The notes below the pieces were generated by a model, which saw only the letters and a program-made list of their open reading frames with translations, did not search any database and was not told the origin of the DNA. Both the position numbers and the translations under genes were made by a program. This document shows positions 46,701 through 58,984 of a stretch of DNA of 64,000 nt, piece after piece. Source of the stretch: Takakia lepidozioides (taxonomy: Eukaryota; Streptophyta; Takakiopsida; Takakiales; Takakiaceae); the NCBI GenBank assembly GCA_030704615.1, contig CM060731.1, positions 53,366,221-53,430,220 of the forward strand, written 5' to 3'. The first letter of the stretch is position 1, and each line of letters opens with the position of its first letter.

Positions 46701-49700
46701 CTACCCTCTTCCGCCAGGATTTAGCCTGTTTGACAGGGTGGTCCTGCTTCATATAGAGTCGATTAACTTAGGATATCTGGTATTAGCCATACGTTGCAGC
46801 TGACCCCACCATCTGATTGTGAATTCATTGCGTCGGGGGCTTAAGCGAGGAATGCCAATCCCACCCCGAACAGCCACATTAGCTGTTTTGGAGCATGCTG
46901 ACATGCACTCCTTGAGCACCCCGACTTGAATGGATTCAAGAGACTTAGCCTGGTTGGAGTTATCAACCCATACAGCAGATGCATACTCCAAGGCCGGCCT
47001 GATAATGCAGCAAAGCATGGTTTTTTTGACTTCAGAGTTGATCCCTCTGCAGTGGAAAAATTTAGTGAGACCTAGCGCTTTGCGTTTGCCAGATTGAACC
47101 ACTCTTTGAATATGTGCTTCCCAATTACAGTTGGAGGGAAACTCAACGCCAAGATAGGTGTAGGAGGGGAGAACAGGGATCTCTTGGCTTCCCCACTGCC
47201 ACTTGAGGTCGCCTTCTCCTTCCCCCCGGTCGTTGAATGCCACCACTGCGCATTTACTGACATTGGCCTCTAGCCCCCAAAGATCAAAGTATCTCTTCGT
47301 GCAATCTATCAGCCCTGGTGGTTAGAAGGAGTCTCCCCTATGCCTGCGAAGTCATCCGCAAACATAAGGGCTGGTTTGAGCAGAAGAGAGAGAGAGAGCG
47401 AGATGTGGGAGCAATTGGAAGCACAAGATGATTGATGGCAGGAATGGCATCCACAGGTATGGTCAAGAGTATGTCCCAGTACAGCGTCGGCAATTCAAAT
47501 CCAGGGTGAAGAATGCACAGGAAGGTCACGAGGCTATCCGGCCTACTGACATTCACCGCCTGCCTTGTAAGTTTGTTATCCCAAAGCGCTTCCGCCATCT
47601 CGTTGTCCCTAAGTGATAGGTGAAAGTGCCTACCAATGAGCTTCTCATGATACTTTTGTTGCATTAATTATGCATATCTATTATGTTAATGGCAACATTC
47701 CCATAAGTACCGAATCAACCCAGTAACGGGATTGTCGGTGGTTCTTGCGTGATTGCGTCCGGTTGTCGTAGGTACCAATACAGAGGGTGGTGGATGGATG
47801 CAGCAACACTGACAGGGGTGCTGGAGGAAGATGCTTTGCGGCTCTACACCCTCATCTGGGCACGGACTATGGCAAGTCAGCTGGAGCAGGCCATACTCAA
47901 CCAGGTCTGCTTTCCCCTCTCCCATTCTTTTCCGCCTCTACTTGTGTTATGAAGGCAGTTGGGAGTGATGGGCCATAGCATTGGATGATTTGCAGGTGGC
48001 TGTTGATGTTGCGGATGATAATGAAAACGTACAGCTGCGCTCCAGTGGCTCTACTGTATCATTTTCTGGCTTCTTTTCTGCTTACAAGGTACCTGCATCC
48101 TTATGTTCTAGAGAATGGTTTTCTGTGAGGTTCAGAGGGAGGGAAGGAGGTGGAGAATATGAGGGCATCTGCGGAAGGAGGGGCTGAGGTTTCTCAGGTG
48201 TCAAAGTTTGAGAATCTGTCTCATCATTGAGAAGAGCAATGTATGTTGAACTCTTCAAGGCACATTACTCTTTGATGCCGGGGCAACTTGGAAGGACCGT
48301 TCCCATATCTCAGGCTTATTGAGTAGGTCTGCATTTGTAATAGGGTACCCCCTATTTCAGACTTAATTCAGTAGGTCTTTCATGTTTTTCAGTGGCAGTC
48401 TAAATTGGTCCTTCTCAACTCTCATCACTGACACATGGGTAAAAAATGCACATAATGAGTACACTAAGGGATAAATTATGGAATTCTTCTCATGCTCGAG
48501 CAGGACCCAGAAGTGTTGGGCATGAAAATGGATTTACATCAAGAAGATGCGAAAGGGGAGGATCGCGATACATTGCAATATGTTGAGGTTAGTTCAGCCA
48601 ATCCAAGATCTTCTCTGATTCTTTAGTCTTCTCATGTCAACAGTCAAAGTATGGTTCTTCATTGTACTACGTCATTTTTAGTCCCCAAAGATATTGGAGG
48701 TTTGCTCTCTTCCATCCTAATGTTGTTTTGGAAATGGCTCAATTCTTCGATTGTTTATGCAATCTCTTACCCTCTTCTCTGGGAGTAGATGTTTTGTATT
48801 CATCGTTTTTGTTTTGTAAGACAATAGTAGGCTTTGGACATAGGTGATTGTAACAGTACTGGGAGTGTTGTGGGAGGGAAGGCAGGGGATCTATTATCCT
48901 TGACCGAAGTTCGACCATCACAACATTTCACAGAGCCACCTCCTCGCTTCTCTGAAGGATCCTTGGTAATTTTACCCAGCCTTTGTACTTTGGCTTGATG
49001 ACACAGAACCACCTGAATAGATTATACAGATTGGAGATTTCATCCTGCAACATTTTGCATTGTGGTGAAGACAGAACATGGGTAAGTTCTGCTGTGCAGA
49101 GGTAGCTGCTCAGGGTATGGTCCAAGACCATAGAACACAAGATAGGTTTTGGTTGGTTGTGACTTATTGTCGACTGCGAGGAGGGTTGATCCCTGCTACC
49201 AGTTATGTGACTGATGGGTTTGCGTGTGGTGAGTAACAAAGTTAAAACAAAGATATACAGATTAGAGGATTTTTCCAGTGCTCATTCATTTCTCAAAGAG
49301 AAATTATGGCAGCACGTGGTGACTAGCCCCTATGGTCTTTTGTAGACGGATAGGAAAAATCTCTATCAAAGTGAACATGAGCTTTCACCATAAGGACACG
49401 TGTATATTTATCGGTGTCAGCTCTCCTGGGAAACCTTCCGCCATTCTTGTTATCTTTCTGCTATTGCTGTACATGTGTTCAGTGTAGTCTCCCTAATAAT
49501 ATCATGGTCTGAGGGTAGGTGAAGAAGCTGGAGGAGTTGGGCATTGGTCGCCCTTCCACATATGCTTCTACCTTCCGCACTTTGCAGGTATAAATCCTTC
49601 TCTCTTTCCTGACTGCCTGATTCTACCTTGTTTTGGAAGCTAAACTTATTAGTAGTTCTGTTGCTGTGATAGCCATTTCTACCTTTGATGTTCAAAGCAG

Positions 49701-52700
49701 GTGTTTGGCTGTATAGGCATTTATAACTATTGATGGGTTCTATTCATCACAGGTGCGAAATTATGTGAGGCTGGAGAAAAGGCGAATCTTCCCCGAGACT
49801 CGTGGACGCATGGTGAAACCTAGTCTGCTGATTTCTAGGCAGTGAGGGAGGGCAACTTCATGCTCTATTTGATCTTTGTTGCGGATGGATACACTCCAGC
49901 AGATCTCTCATTGTTGAAATCTTGGTTTGCAGGTGTCGGCATTTTTATCGTACTACTTTCCACACTTTTCAGACTATGACTTTACTGCAAATATGGAGAA
50001 TCAGGTCTTTATGCTGGCAGTGTATCTTTCCAGCTTGTAATTGTTTATGTGAAATGACAGCTGTGGGCAATTGCTATCCTCTTATCTTAATCTGTTGATG
50101 CTATCATTGCTGGAAACAGTAAAATTAGTTAACAGAACATTACTTCTGCATGAAAGGCAGATTAGGGTTTGCATGTATGTGTATTGAAGTAGAGAAGGCT
50201 TGGTGCTTGTGATTGTATCTGTTGCAATGCTGAGCTAAGCTGGGTTGTTTGACCATCTTGGATGGATTGGTAGAAGCTTGGAGTCCATCTTCTCAGCAGA
50301 GGATAAGGGTTGTGATATGGGTGGGTGTGAGTAGCTTGATGAAGTGTCAGCAGGTCGTGTGGACTGGAAAACATTATTGGGAGAATTTTGGCCAGGGTTT
50401 CATGAGGGTGTCATGGCAGCCATGAAGGTTCCTATTGATAAGGTGGAGTTCATGTTAGTGCCTACATGGTTCAGTCTGACCTAGTATTTTCATTAAGCTG
50501 CAAGATGTTGAAGACAGAAAGTCACAGCAAATCAAATTAGACTATAGAACTTTGTCAAGATAAATTGCACTTGGCCACTTTACCTGGATGTAGTTGCAAA
50601 GTTCCACTTATGAAGTGAACTTCTAAAAATCTAGAAGTCAAGGTTATGTTGTGACTTTTTCAAATTGGTGAAAAAGTAATTACTTCCTCTACAACGCGGG
50701 AGAGGAAAATCCTTGCCAGGGATCTGAAATAATAGGAGTACGAACTATGTCCGGACCATGAGTGTGCACAATAAGCCCTTAGGTCTTGCAGTTTGAAGAC
50801 CCACACATTTTGGGGAGTCTAAACTATTTGAACTTCTCATCCAATGAACCCGCATCTGCAGTTTCCTTTTTGTATGAGACTCTACTTGCTAGATTTGAGA
50901 GTGCCATTCTGACGTTGCAGGTAGTGGAGATGCTGGAAGAAGTTTTTGCCAAACTTTTGTTTCCTTCCTCAACTTCGGCAGAGGAGAAGAGGGTTTGTCC
51001 AAGGTACAGCTAGTGTCATAAGGACCTCACTTGTATTCTCCACGCGTTTCATTTGAGGAAAAGCAGAATTGCATGGTCGTTTCACAGTTATTTTGGTAAC
51101 TGAAATTTGCTAAGGTTGTTAAATCTTGAAACTTGTGTGCACATGAGGAATGAATTTAAGCTCAGTGGTATCCCCTAACATGGGTTTTCTGTATCACGAG
51201 CCTAATTGTTAGTAGGTATAGCCTTAATTGTCTCGTGTAGTTTTCTGAAGATGGAGCGTTGCATCCACTGTGTTACAATCATTGCAGCTGTAAAGAAGGA
51301 AGGGTGTGCTTGAAGCTGAGCCGATTTGGGTCAGGTTATTTTTTCAGTTGTACTCGCTACCCTGACTGCCTGTGAGTTCCTTTTGCTTCACCCTCTGTTT
51401 ACTTCATCTTACCCTGACTGCTGGCTTCGGCTGGCAATTGGCATCTTATTTGTTCATTTTGGTTCAAGTGGTAGGCTTAGAAGCGAAATCACACATGGTT
51501 GTTGGGCAGGTTTAAGGCGAATGTGGTGTCTAGTGTCGAAGACGATGCCAGTGATGATGACGACAGTGGCGCTTCATCACAATGGTCTCAATTTGCACGC
51601 CCGCCAAAGCTTCTTGGGGTGGATCCTGCATCCCAACTCCAGGTATGTCGGGCTGCAGTGTTACTGCGTGGAGATCTAGTTAAGACCATTTGGTGTGTCA
51701 TTTAATAGCACTATTGCGTCCGGCACACGGATCTTCCCTGCTGTTCCCCTTACTGGCTCTGCACTTGTAAAATTTCTGAAGATTCAAGAACCTGTCTGTC
51801 ATTAAATGTCCCTCAGTACTAAGGATATGAAGCCAGGAATGGAGTGGGACGCTTTTATATCGATTTTTCCATCGAGAAAAATAAAAATAAGAAATAGATA
51901 TTATTATTTCGTGTGTCTGGGTCTTGGCCACAAGTCAGTAGTTTTTATATGGATTTTCTGTTACAGGACCTTTGATCTTGACCTGTAATTTTGAAGTCAA
52001 GACAGCCATGTAATGAGTTGACATATTCATGACCTGCCGTATTTTATTTATTTCTGCACACTTTGAATTTATTTTAGATCAGTGCTGAGTTCTGCCATCA
52101 CTTCCAGCATGGTAGCAGGAATTCACAGTACAATGATCTATCTACTGGTCTGCCCATGAATTAGTATTAAATGTGATCTACACCACTGTTAGGAGTTGAT
52201 GAACTTGATGGGGAGTGGTGGCGGCTTGTCACTGCAACACATGATAAGTTGATGGTCTGAGACTTTGCAATTGACAGCACATTTTGAAGATTGCACTCTT
52301 TATGTTGCACTATTTTAGGTTTAACTTGGGCTGGTGCAACATCTGCTTGTCCTACCTTTGAATGTCTGTATGGAATCGTTATTCTGTATAAACAGAAACT
52401 ATCGCTTGGGTCTCTGTTGTCTCACAACTCTCGCACACACTCAAGAGGGTGCAGCTGTGTATTTTTTGGTGACTTTTGTGATGTTCAGCATCCAATTAGT
52501 GACCAGCTGGTATGTCTAGGAACCTTCCAGCAAATCTCTTTTAGCAGTTTTGCTCAAATGCTTACTTTCTCAGGACAAGCAAAATTGAAATTTCACGTCC
52601 TACTTCATAAGTTTTACCCTCAAGAAGATGCTGGCTGGCTGTTTTAATTATCTTTGCCTGCTGGGTGCTAGCTGACATCATGGCTGAGTTTTCCCAGTAG

Positions 52701-54739
52701 AAAGTGGCGAAAGTTAGTATGAAGTTCTATATAGTGTTATGCCCATGAATTTGAGCGTAGTATTATAAGTGATCTACACCCACTGTTAGGAGCTAATGCA
52801 GTCGGTGAGGAGTGGTGGCAGCTTGTCACTGCCACACATGAAGTTGATGGTCCGAGACATTGTGATTGGCAACACAATGCTAAGACTGCAATTGCTGTGG
52901 TGCACTAGTAGAGGTTTTAACTCGGACTGGTTCATTGTCTGTTCCAGTTACCTTCAAATCTCTGGATGGAGTTTCTACTTGGTACTCTGTAGATGATTTA
53001 TGTACTTCGGGCTTAGGGAAAGTGAAGAAGACACATTGGGGGAGGGAAGTTATCTTTGAACATAAATCAGGGGGAATGGAGGGCTAAGAGTTTGGGTCAT
53101 TTAAGAGAAGGAATTGTTAGGTCTTGAGAGCTATGCCTGGGGTAATGTGCTTGCTTTTAGCTTTCAACTGTCGGGGGAAGTACATGTCGACTGTCTTTAA
53201 GAGTTCGGCTGCCTTGGGCATGCATTGAATTTCAGTCTTGTGACATGAAGGAATGACTGGAGAGTGCAGTTGCAGCAACTAAGAATCCTTGAGAATGGTC
53301 ATGAAGAAGTTACGAAGCCAGTGAAAATGAAGAGCTAGACACATTTTGGTAGAGGAAGAAAGGCAGAGAGTTCATGCAAGGGTTGACAGGTGGTGGTGAG
53401 GGTGGGGCCGTATGGCGCTTATGTGCAACTGGGTGAAGCTTCCAAGAAGCAGAAGCCACGGCGAACAACTTTGCCAAAGGTGTCTTACTTTGTACCATCA
53501 TTAAGTGCTTTACTTTTGTTGATTCAGCTCTACTTACACAAAGGTTTTTAACTGCAAAATGTGGTGAGTAAGGAGACCAATGATTTTTCTGTGGCAGGGA
53601 GTGAAAGTGGAGGAGGTAGACCTGGATAAAGCTTTGGAGTTGCTGAGCTTTCCCCGCGAGTTGGTACGCTATCCTCAATTACCATGCTGTGTGTTTTGAG
53701 GAACATAGCAGACTTCATATTTCGGGGGGGTGCTGGCAGTGGTTTTTCAGGAGTATGAAAGGGTCCTTTTTTTATCTTCACTTTTCTGTGGTTTTTTGTG
53801 TTGCAGGGAAAGCATCCTGAAGAGGGGACGCCCATCACGATAGGCATAGGGAAATTTGGATATTATTTGCGACATCGTGCAATCATTGCATCTGTGCCAC
53901 AGGCAAGTTCCAGTTCGTCAAATACTTGTTTCATGCTCTGTGGAGAAGGAAACTCCTTTTTTTAACAAATGCGCAGTTGATGATGGAGTTCTGCAGAAGT
54001 TAGGGGAAGGTCTGACTGTGCATGTTGGCAGCACATCTCACTGTTTTCCTTTTGTTGATGGTTGGTAAGTGTTTGGTATTCGTGGGTGGGTTGTGAATTA
54101 GGTGGTGCCAATAGAAGACCTGACCATGGAAAAGGTGATGGAGTTGCTGAAGGGAAGAAACGTAACAAGGCGTGGTCGTCGGCCAGTTACAGCTGCTGCA
54201 GAGGATGCAGGACGTGCTGCCCCGTCGTCCTCTGATGTTGCCAAAACTGGTAGGGTAAAGACCCCAGATTCTGACAGCCATTCTCAGTTATCCCCTGGTT
54301 CAACTGCAGGGGAGCGCCAACAAACCAAGGAGGAGCTTTCAAGCAAGAAAAAACACAAACCTAAGACTAAGAGTAAACTCTTCACACAGAAGGCAGAAGA
54401 AGGCTCCTCGGTAGTTCTCCTTAATGAACCATTGAAAGTTGACCCAACTGCTCATCGTCAAACGGTGGAGGACCAGGAGGTACACACTGCACAGGAGCAG
54501 TCACCAAGCATGGAGCGCAACCCTGCCAAAAAGCCAGGAAGAGGGCGGGGGCGGCCAAGAAAAAACCCTCTTACATCTGACCAGCTCGACCTCTTATCTG
54601 CAGAGGTATTGTCCAAGCCACTCATATCATAGAGTGTTACTTTTCTTCTTTAGCAGTATGAAGCCCCCTCTGCCACCATCTCTTTGTTCATTTCATGCAG
54701 GGTGCAGAACTGTGTGAGGCTGTGCAGTCACATCCTTGA
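40171..54739 (+). CDS. Bacterial-type DNA topoisomerase I (type IA), organelle-type, 20+ exons
   Basis: Relaxes negative supercoils by a transient 5'-phosphotyrosine. Exons, phases consistent from the third on: first exon from 40171 (N-terminus unresolved), 40835-40982, 41176-41519, 42094-42745, 43325-43411, 44317-44363, 47457-47566, 47816-47904, 47996-48088, 48504-48587, 48882-48965, 49519-49587, 49753-49812, 49933-50004, 50335-50427, 50921-51003, 51288-51371, 51510-51642, 53390-53479, 53598-53663, 53807-53902, 54102-54605, 54701-54739. Toprim: [18 protein letters not shown] and [15 protein letters not shown]. Active-site Tyr: [10 protein letters not shown] (43381-43405). Zinc ribbon: CPSCKEGR...CTRYPDC. 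C-terminal repeats: [25 protein letters not shown]-hook RGRGRPRKN near 54545. The Ser/Arg-rich N-terminus fits an organelle transit peptide. Plant relatives act in plastid or mitochondrion. The last exon could instead lie near 55630. Confidence 0.9.
42782..42924. repeat. Intronic inverted repeat, 58-bp arms
   Basis: The arms 42782-42839 and 42868-42924 are complementary with about four differences and enclose a 28-nt loop. It lies in the intron after exon 42094-42745 and would fold into a strong hairpin when transcribed. Could be a foldback MITE or a small-RNA precursor. Confidence 0.85.
43482..43503 (+). repeat. (GA)n microsatellite
   Basis: A GA run at the edge of the first LINE fragment. 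Similar runs stand at 46068-46084 and 47384-47400, each at a border of the related LINE copies. Confidence 0.8.
43504..44130 (-). mobile_element. LINE fragment A (3' end of ORF2)
   Basis: Carries the C-terminal zinc-binding region of a LINE-type reverse-transcriptase protein in decayed form (compare [20 protein letters not shown] in copy C). It lies within the topoisomerase introns, antisense to the gene, just before the 47-bp exon at 44317. Confidence 0.65.
44637..44660 (+). repeat. (AT)n microsatellite
   Basis: TATATA-rich run within the intron. A shorter related run lies near 44523. Confidence 0.7.
44690..46062 (-). mobile_element. LINE fragment B (reverse-transcriptase C-terminal part)
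   Basis: Parallel to fragment C over its whole length. From right to left: the [20 protein letters not shown] stretch (about 45660-45740), the [12 protein letters not shown]-type inserted sequence near 45300, and the zinc-binding end ([18 protein letters not shown], about 44980-45035). Frameshifted and shorter than C; lacks the PALEYAS segment. Confidence 0.7.
46085..47383 (-). mobile_element. LINE fragment C (reverse-transcriptase C-terminal part)
   Basis: The best-preserved copy. Frame 47246-46749 reads [35 protein letters not shown] and [15 protein letters not shown], typical of non-LTR reverse transcriptases after the palm. Frame 46615-46091 carries [20 protein letters not shown], the zinc-binding region near the ORF2 end. 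The catalytic palm is absent. It abuts the exon starting at 47457. Confidence 0.8.
54545..54575 (+). other. AT-hook coding motif in the topoisomerase C-terminal exon
   Basis: RGRGRPRKN matches the RGRP core of AT-hooks, which bind the minor groove of AT-rich DNA. It sits in a Lys/Ser-rich tail after the last topoisomerase repeat. Confidence 0.65.
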
Positions 54740-56990
54740 TTTGTGTGTGATCTCAGGCCAATGCAAGGTAGCTGTTGGCAATTGTTCTTGGACCAGTGTT
54801 GATGTGTACTGCTCAGGCGTGTTCTCCCCACTTTAATCATGGGGATAACCTGGCAAGGTGCACAACTAAGGCGATGTGAAGCCAGGAACTTCAGTTCATG
54901 ATCTCCCCGTCCCTCTGCTACTCTCACATTCTTGTCCGGTGCGGACTGTTCTTGCTCCCGCATTTGTCTGTACTCATGTCCTGAGGTGATTCCTCTTGCG
55001 GACAAAGTTTAACTGTTACGGATTCTGTGTTGACAGTTTTTCCTAATTTCCCATCCTCTTCTTTCCAGAGTAAATTGTCTTCTAGGTTTCTCTTCATAAG
55101 CCTGAGGGACCAAGATCGAAGTTTAGGATTCAGGTTGGAGGCACAGAGGGATTGCCAACAGTTTCATTGCCTTTTTCCTTGTACTCATTGCCAAGTTTTA
55201 CTGGTGCATGTCTTGAAATGCTTCTCATCACTAGCTCTGCCTGTCTGCCTCTCTCCCCTTTCATGTGTTGGGGATGTGCGTGCGGAATTATTCACAAGCA
55301 GCCTAACATATTGCATGCACCTGATTTAATATCAGACCAACTAGAAATATTCAGATTCCAAACCTCACTTCCACCACAAGGCAGAGCAATAAAAGTGCTG
55401 AGCTGCCTATCAGGCATGGTTTTGAATGTACACATCAGAGCTGCCACAGGCATTCATTTTCCTCAAGAAGATTTTCATGGGAGGCTCCACTTCTCTTCCC
55501 TGAAAAGCAAGAGATGTGCTGTTAAGTATCGTTTATCAAGAAAGGTGTGCCTGAGAGTCAAGCTGCCAAGACCCCCAACTACTTGGCCTAGTTCACTGCA
55601 AACTTTCTCCAGCCGACCCTTGTGTAGGAAAGAAGTCCAAGCAACCTCGGAAGAATGTTGAAGGAAGTCGTCGAACTGACGATGAAGACATGGCTTTAGG
55701 TGCTCATCCTGCATTGCGGCTATATCTCCATTTTTTCCCGGGGTTGTAAGCTGGTTGCTTCTTCTCAAACGACAGTGTTTCTTGTCAAGATTCTTGGAGC
55801 CGAGTTTTTCCGCGGGCTCTAGGTGCCGATCTCAAACTCATTGTTTTCTTTGTTTTGGGCTTTGTGTATTCTGCGACCATGGAGTCCTGTCATAACTTTC
55901 GTTCTAAACTCTCTTTCGACTCGCAGCCTGCCGTATTCCCTTTCACTGTTTTCTTGATGATTGCATGAATCTTGATTGGTCCCTCCTCCCTGTTACCCCT
56001 CGCATTTATGCATTCTCATCTGTTATTAATATTTGATCTTGAAACTTATGTTTGGCTTCAGTGGATATCATTATACCTTGTCTGACACGTTTCTCTCTTC
56101 CTGGCACCTTTGTCACTTGTGTGTCTCTGTTTCTATCAATGCAGTACAGTCGACCCTGGTAAATGTGCCCTCTTTATGTGTTACAAGGGGTGTAATTGTT
56201 ACCTTTTTTTTACTCCCTGTGTGTTGAGCAGTAGGCTCTGTAAATTCACTGGACGTTAAAGAATCTTTATCTTTATCCCTAAAATTTTACACTATGCTGC
56301 AGTAGGGATGTTATATGTTAAACGTTACAGAAATGGTACTCCCTCCTTTGTAGACCCTTGATAGTTAGGAAAGTACAGTGAAGGCCGCCTAAAGTAGGTT
56401 GAAACATAAATATTTCCATTGACATTTCATTAAGAAATGAATAATGTGGAACCACCTACATATGACGATTAAATTTCTGAATTAATATAGGGATGGATGT
56501 CTAGCAAATTGGCTCTATATAATGCAATGTAGTTACGTTTCCGACTATGGGGGTTCACTAATTTGTTCATTACGAGGAAGAACACGATTTGAACACTCCA
56601 TATGTGAAAGCGAGATATAGGAACTCGTTGATCCATGTGCAAACGAAGCTGACGAAGACGAACCTATTTTAGATCCAATGGCACAAGTGACATTTTCAAG
56701 CAGGAATTCAAAGTGATTAATATGTTTCTAGAACCCTCGGTGGTTGGTTGAGAGACTTTCTAATAGGGTTAGATCTGTAGAAAATAGTCTAAGTTATTTA
56801 CATTGCAGGTTGCAAATTGTCGACATGACACTATTGACAGAATTTTCAGTCGATTTGACATGTAACTCTGTAAATGTTATATTTTTTGAAATCATCCCTG
56901 GTTTATTGTTACATGGATAAATGTTAAGAAGAGTCTTGGTCGCCCTCTTTAATTGGTAATATGCTATGCCTCTCATTTTAAGATAATAGG
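54740..56990. other. 3' flank of the topoisomerase gene; no further gene recognised
   Basis: Probably includes the 3' UTR. A Lys/Arg-rich frame at 55630-55750 (SKQPRKNVEGSRRTDDEDM) could be an alternative terminal exon. Around 56148 a TA-CAGTCGACCCTGGTAAATG motif matches the terminus of the MITE at 24247, and pogo-like CAGTGAAGGCCGCCTAAAGT lies at 56373, so one or two decayed members of that MITE class are likely here. Confidence 0.5.
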
Positions 56991-57159
56991 GTCTTCAATG
57001 GGCACGTGCGATGTGGCGGTGGGCCCCGCGCACGGACATTCGGCTCCCCAGCACCCCGCCCGCCGCTGCGCGCGGTCGCCTAGCCGCGGGCGCGGCTGCA
57101 GCAACCGCGCCCGCGCCCCCGTCCGCCGCACGGCTCCCCCGCCCATGAGTCCGATGCCC

Positions 57160-57300
57160 TCTAGTCTGCCAGTCCGCTACTGGCCAGTCTGCTGCCCAGC
57201 AGTCTGCCAGTCCGCCAGTCTGCTCGCCAGTCCGGTGCTGGCCAGTCCGCTGCCCAGCAGTCTGCCAGTCCGCCAGTCTGCCCGTTTGTCCGTTGGCCAA
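57160..57300 (+). repeat. 58-bp repeat of CAGTCTGC/CAGTCCGC motifs
   Basis: TGGCCAGTCTGCTGCCCAGC at 57181 recurs at 57239. The surroundings are many short CAGTCYGC units in a very GC-rich block (56995-57420). The same motif theme appears at 16.1-16.46 kb and 59.0-59.3 kb. Confidence 0.75.
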
Positions 57301-57606
57301 TCCCCTGCCATCCAGTCCGCTGACGGCGCAGGATCGCCACCGTCCATTCCCATAACCCATCCGAGCCTTCCATTTTTAGGGCTGCAATTCAAACCTGCAT
57401 CCCTGCCACCTGCCACTTGCCAGTAGCCGCGAACGTGCGCACTGTTCTCCTGGCACGTTGATCGTGTCCTGTACTACGGCGCGTTTCTTGCATGTTCAGA
57501 AGCGTGTCCTTTGTATTGTTTCTAATGTGTACCATATGTGTTGTGCAGAATTGTTTTTGAATGAGTACTCATTTTCCTCTGTCTTTGGCATGTCCGCAAG
57601 GCATAG

Positions 57607-58804
57607 GTGAAGCAATCATGCAAGAAAACGAAGGATCCGGTGACCGCTGTAAACTTGTCGAAGGATATGGGAGACCTCATGTACTGTAGAGGGGGACCAC
57701 GTAACAAGAAAAGAGCGCTTCGGTGGGTTGCAAAGAGAATCCGTCGTATGAGGTCAAAATACCCGAAAGGACATGAATTTCTTGACTATATCGAACAGTA
57801 CTGGAAGCCCGAAATAGCAATGTGGTGTACCGCAGCCCCCCATGTCCCTCATGCGAGCCAAGACACAAACACAAGCATTGAGGCATACCATGGAAATCTG
57901 AAGGCAAGACTTGTCATGGGGAAAGGCAAGATAATTGGTCGTAGAGTGGACTGGCTTATATGGGAACTCACTGGCCGTGTGCTAACACACTATTGGTACG
58001 CAATCCATTTGAAGACCCACGGGTTCATAAGAAATGACAAACACAAAAAGTACATATCCAGTTCTATACTTGCGGCACGAGACATTCCTGCTGAGAGTGT
58101 TACTCTTCCCTTGGGTCCTGGTGAACCAGCCTACGTTCTCAGCAGCAACCACCCCGGCACAACATACATTGTTTACAATCCTGATTGCGATTGGGGTTGT
58201 TGCACGTGCCCATGGGCAATGAAAGGAAACTTATGCAAGCATCAGGTCCGTGTCCTGAAGATGCTTCACCCTGACCTACAGGATGGCATCCTTGTGCACG
58301 CTTGTGGCACGGCGCTGGGAACCATTCATGGAGGATTACCTAACTTGCTCTTGGGCAATGGTGCCAGCGGCAACGACGAATCCAATCAGTTCATAGAAAG
58401 ACATCCTCCGGACTTCTTCCCCTTATGACGAGGCACCTCTGGAGGTCTCAGCCTCAATGGAACAAGAATTCGCGGACATACTTCGCATTGTAGGTGATGA
58501 CAAATACCTGGAGGCACATGCCCGATCTGCTCTTCATATGTGCAGAGGGCAGCTCGTTGATATCCTGGCGAAAAGTGCGGCTGGAATGTTGCACCCTGCG
58601 GCAGCGAAGGCTTTCCGTCCTCTGAACGACAACAACAACATGTCTCTGAAAAGGAGACGAGATTTCGTGGAGGCCTGGAAAACCCGGCCTAGGGTTTTGT
58701 GGAGAACCAGCAAGAGGGTGTCTGCACCTGCACCTGCAGCACATATATACTCAAAAATTCGCAAGGTTTCAAGTCGTGTAGATGTCACGAAGAAGACAAT
58801 ATAA
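57607..58804 (+). pseudogene. MULE-type transposase C-terminal part with SWIM zinc finger
   Basis: The frame opens at a splice acceptor (GCATAG before 57607) and runs to 58428; after a one-base shift near 58424 a second frame continues (MEQEFADILRIVGDDKYLEA) to 58804. NTSIEAYHGNLKARL is typical of the region between transposase core and SWIM domain of Mutator-like elements. CTCPWAMKGNLCKHQ (about 58200-58245) supplies the CxC...CxH SWIM ligands. The catalytic DDE core is not found upstream, so the gene is 5'-truncated or its exons lie beyond the minisatellite block. A domesticated MULE-derived gene with a sequencing shift is a less likely alternative. Confidence 0.7.
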
Positions 58805-58952
58805 GTCTGCAATGCCTCGAAAAGAGACAAGGTTTCACGTCGTGTAGGTGTCACGAAGAAGACAATATAAGTCTGCAATTCCTCGAAAAGAGACAAGGTT
58901 TCACGTCGTGTAGGTGTCACGAAGAAGACAATATAAGTCTGCAATTCCTCGG
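58762..58952 (+). repeat. 66-bp tandem repeat, about 3 units
   Basis: The unit begins 'caaggtttcacgtcgtgtag' and contains 'gaagacaatataagtctgc'. The last two units are nearly identical. It starts inside the end of the MULE-derived frame, whose C-terminus and stop (58802-58804) lie in the first unit. Confidence 0.85.
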
Positions 58953-58984
58953 TAGCATTGTCCCTTTCTGAAATACAAGTCCGC

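Noticed and set aside
56995-57426. GC-rich frames over the CAGTCTGC block
   Set aside because: Minisatellite artefacts open in several frames on both strands.
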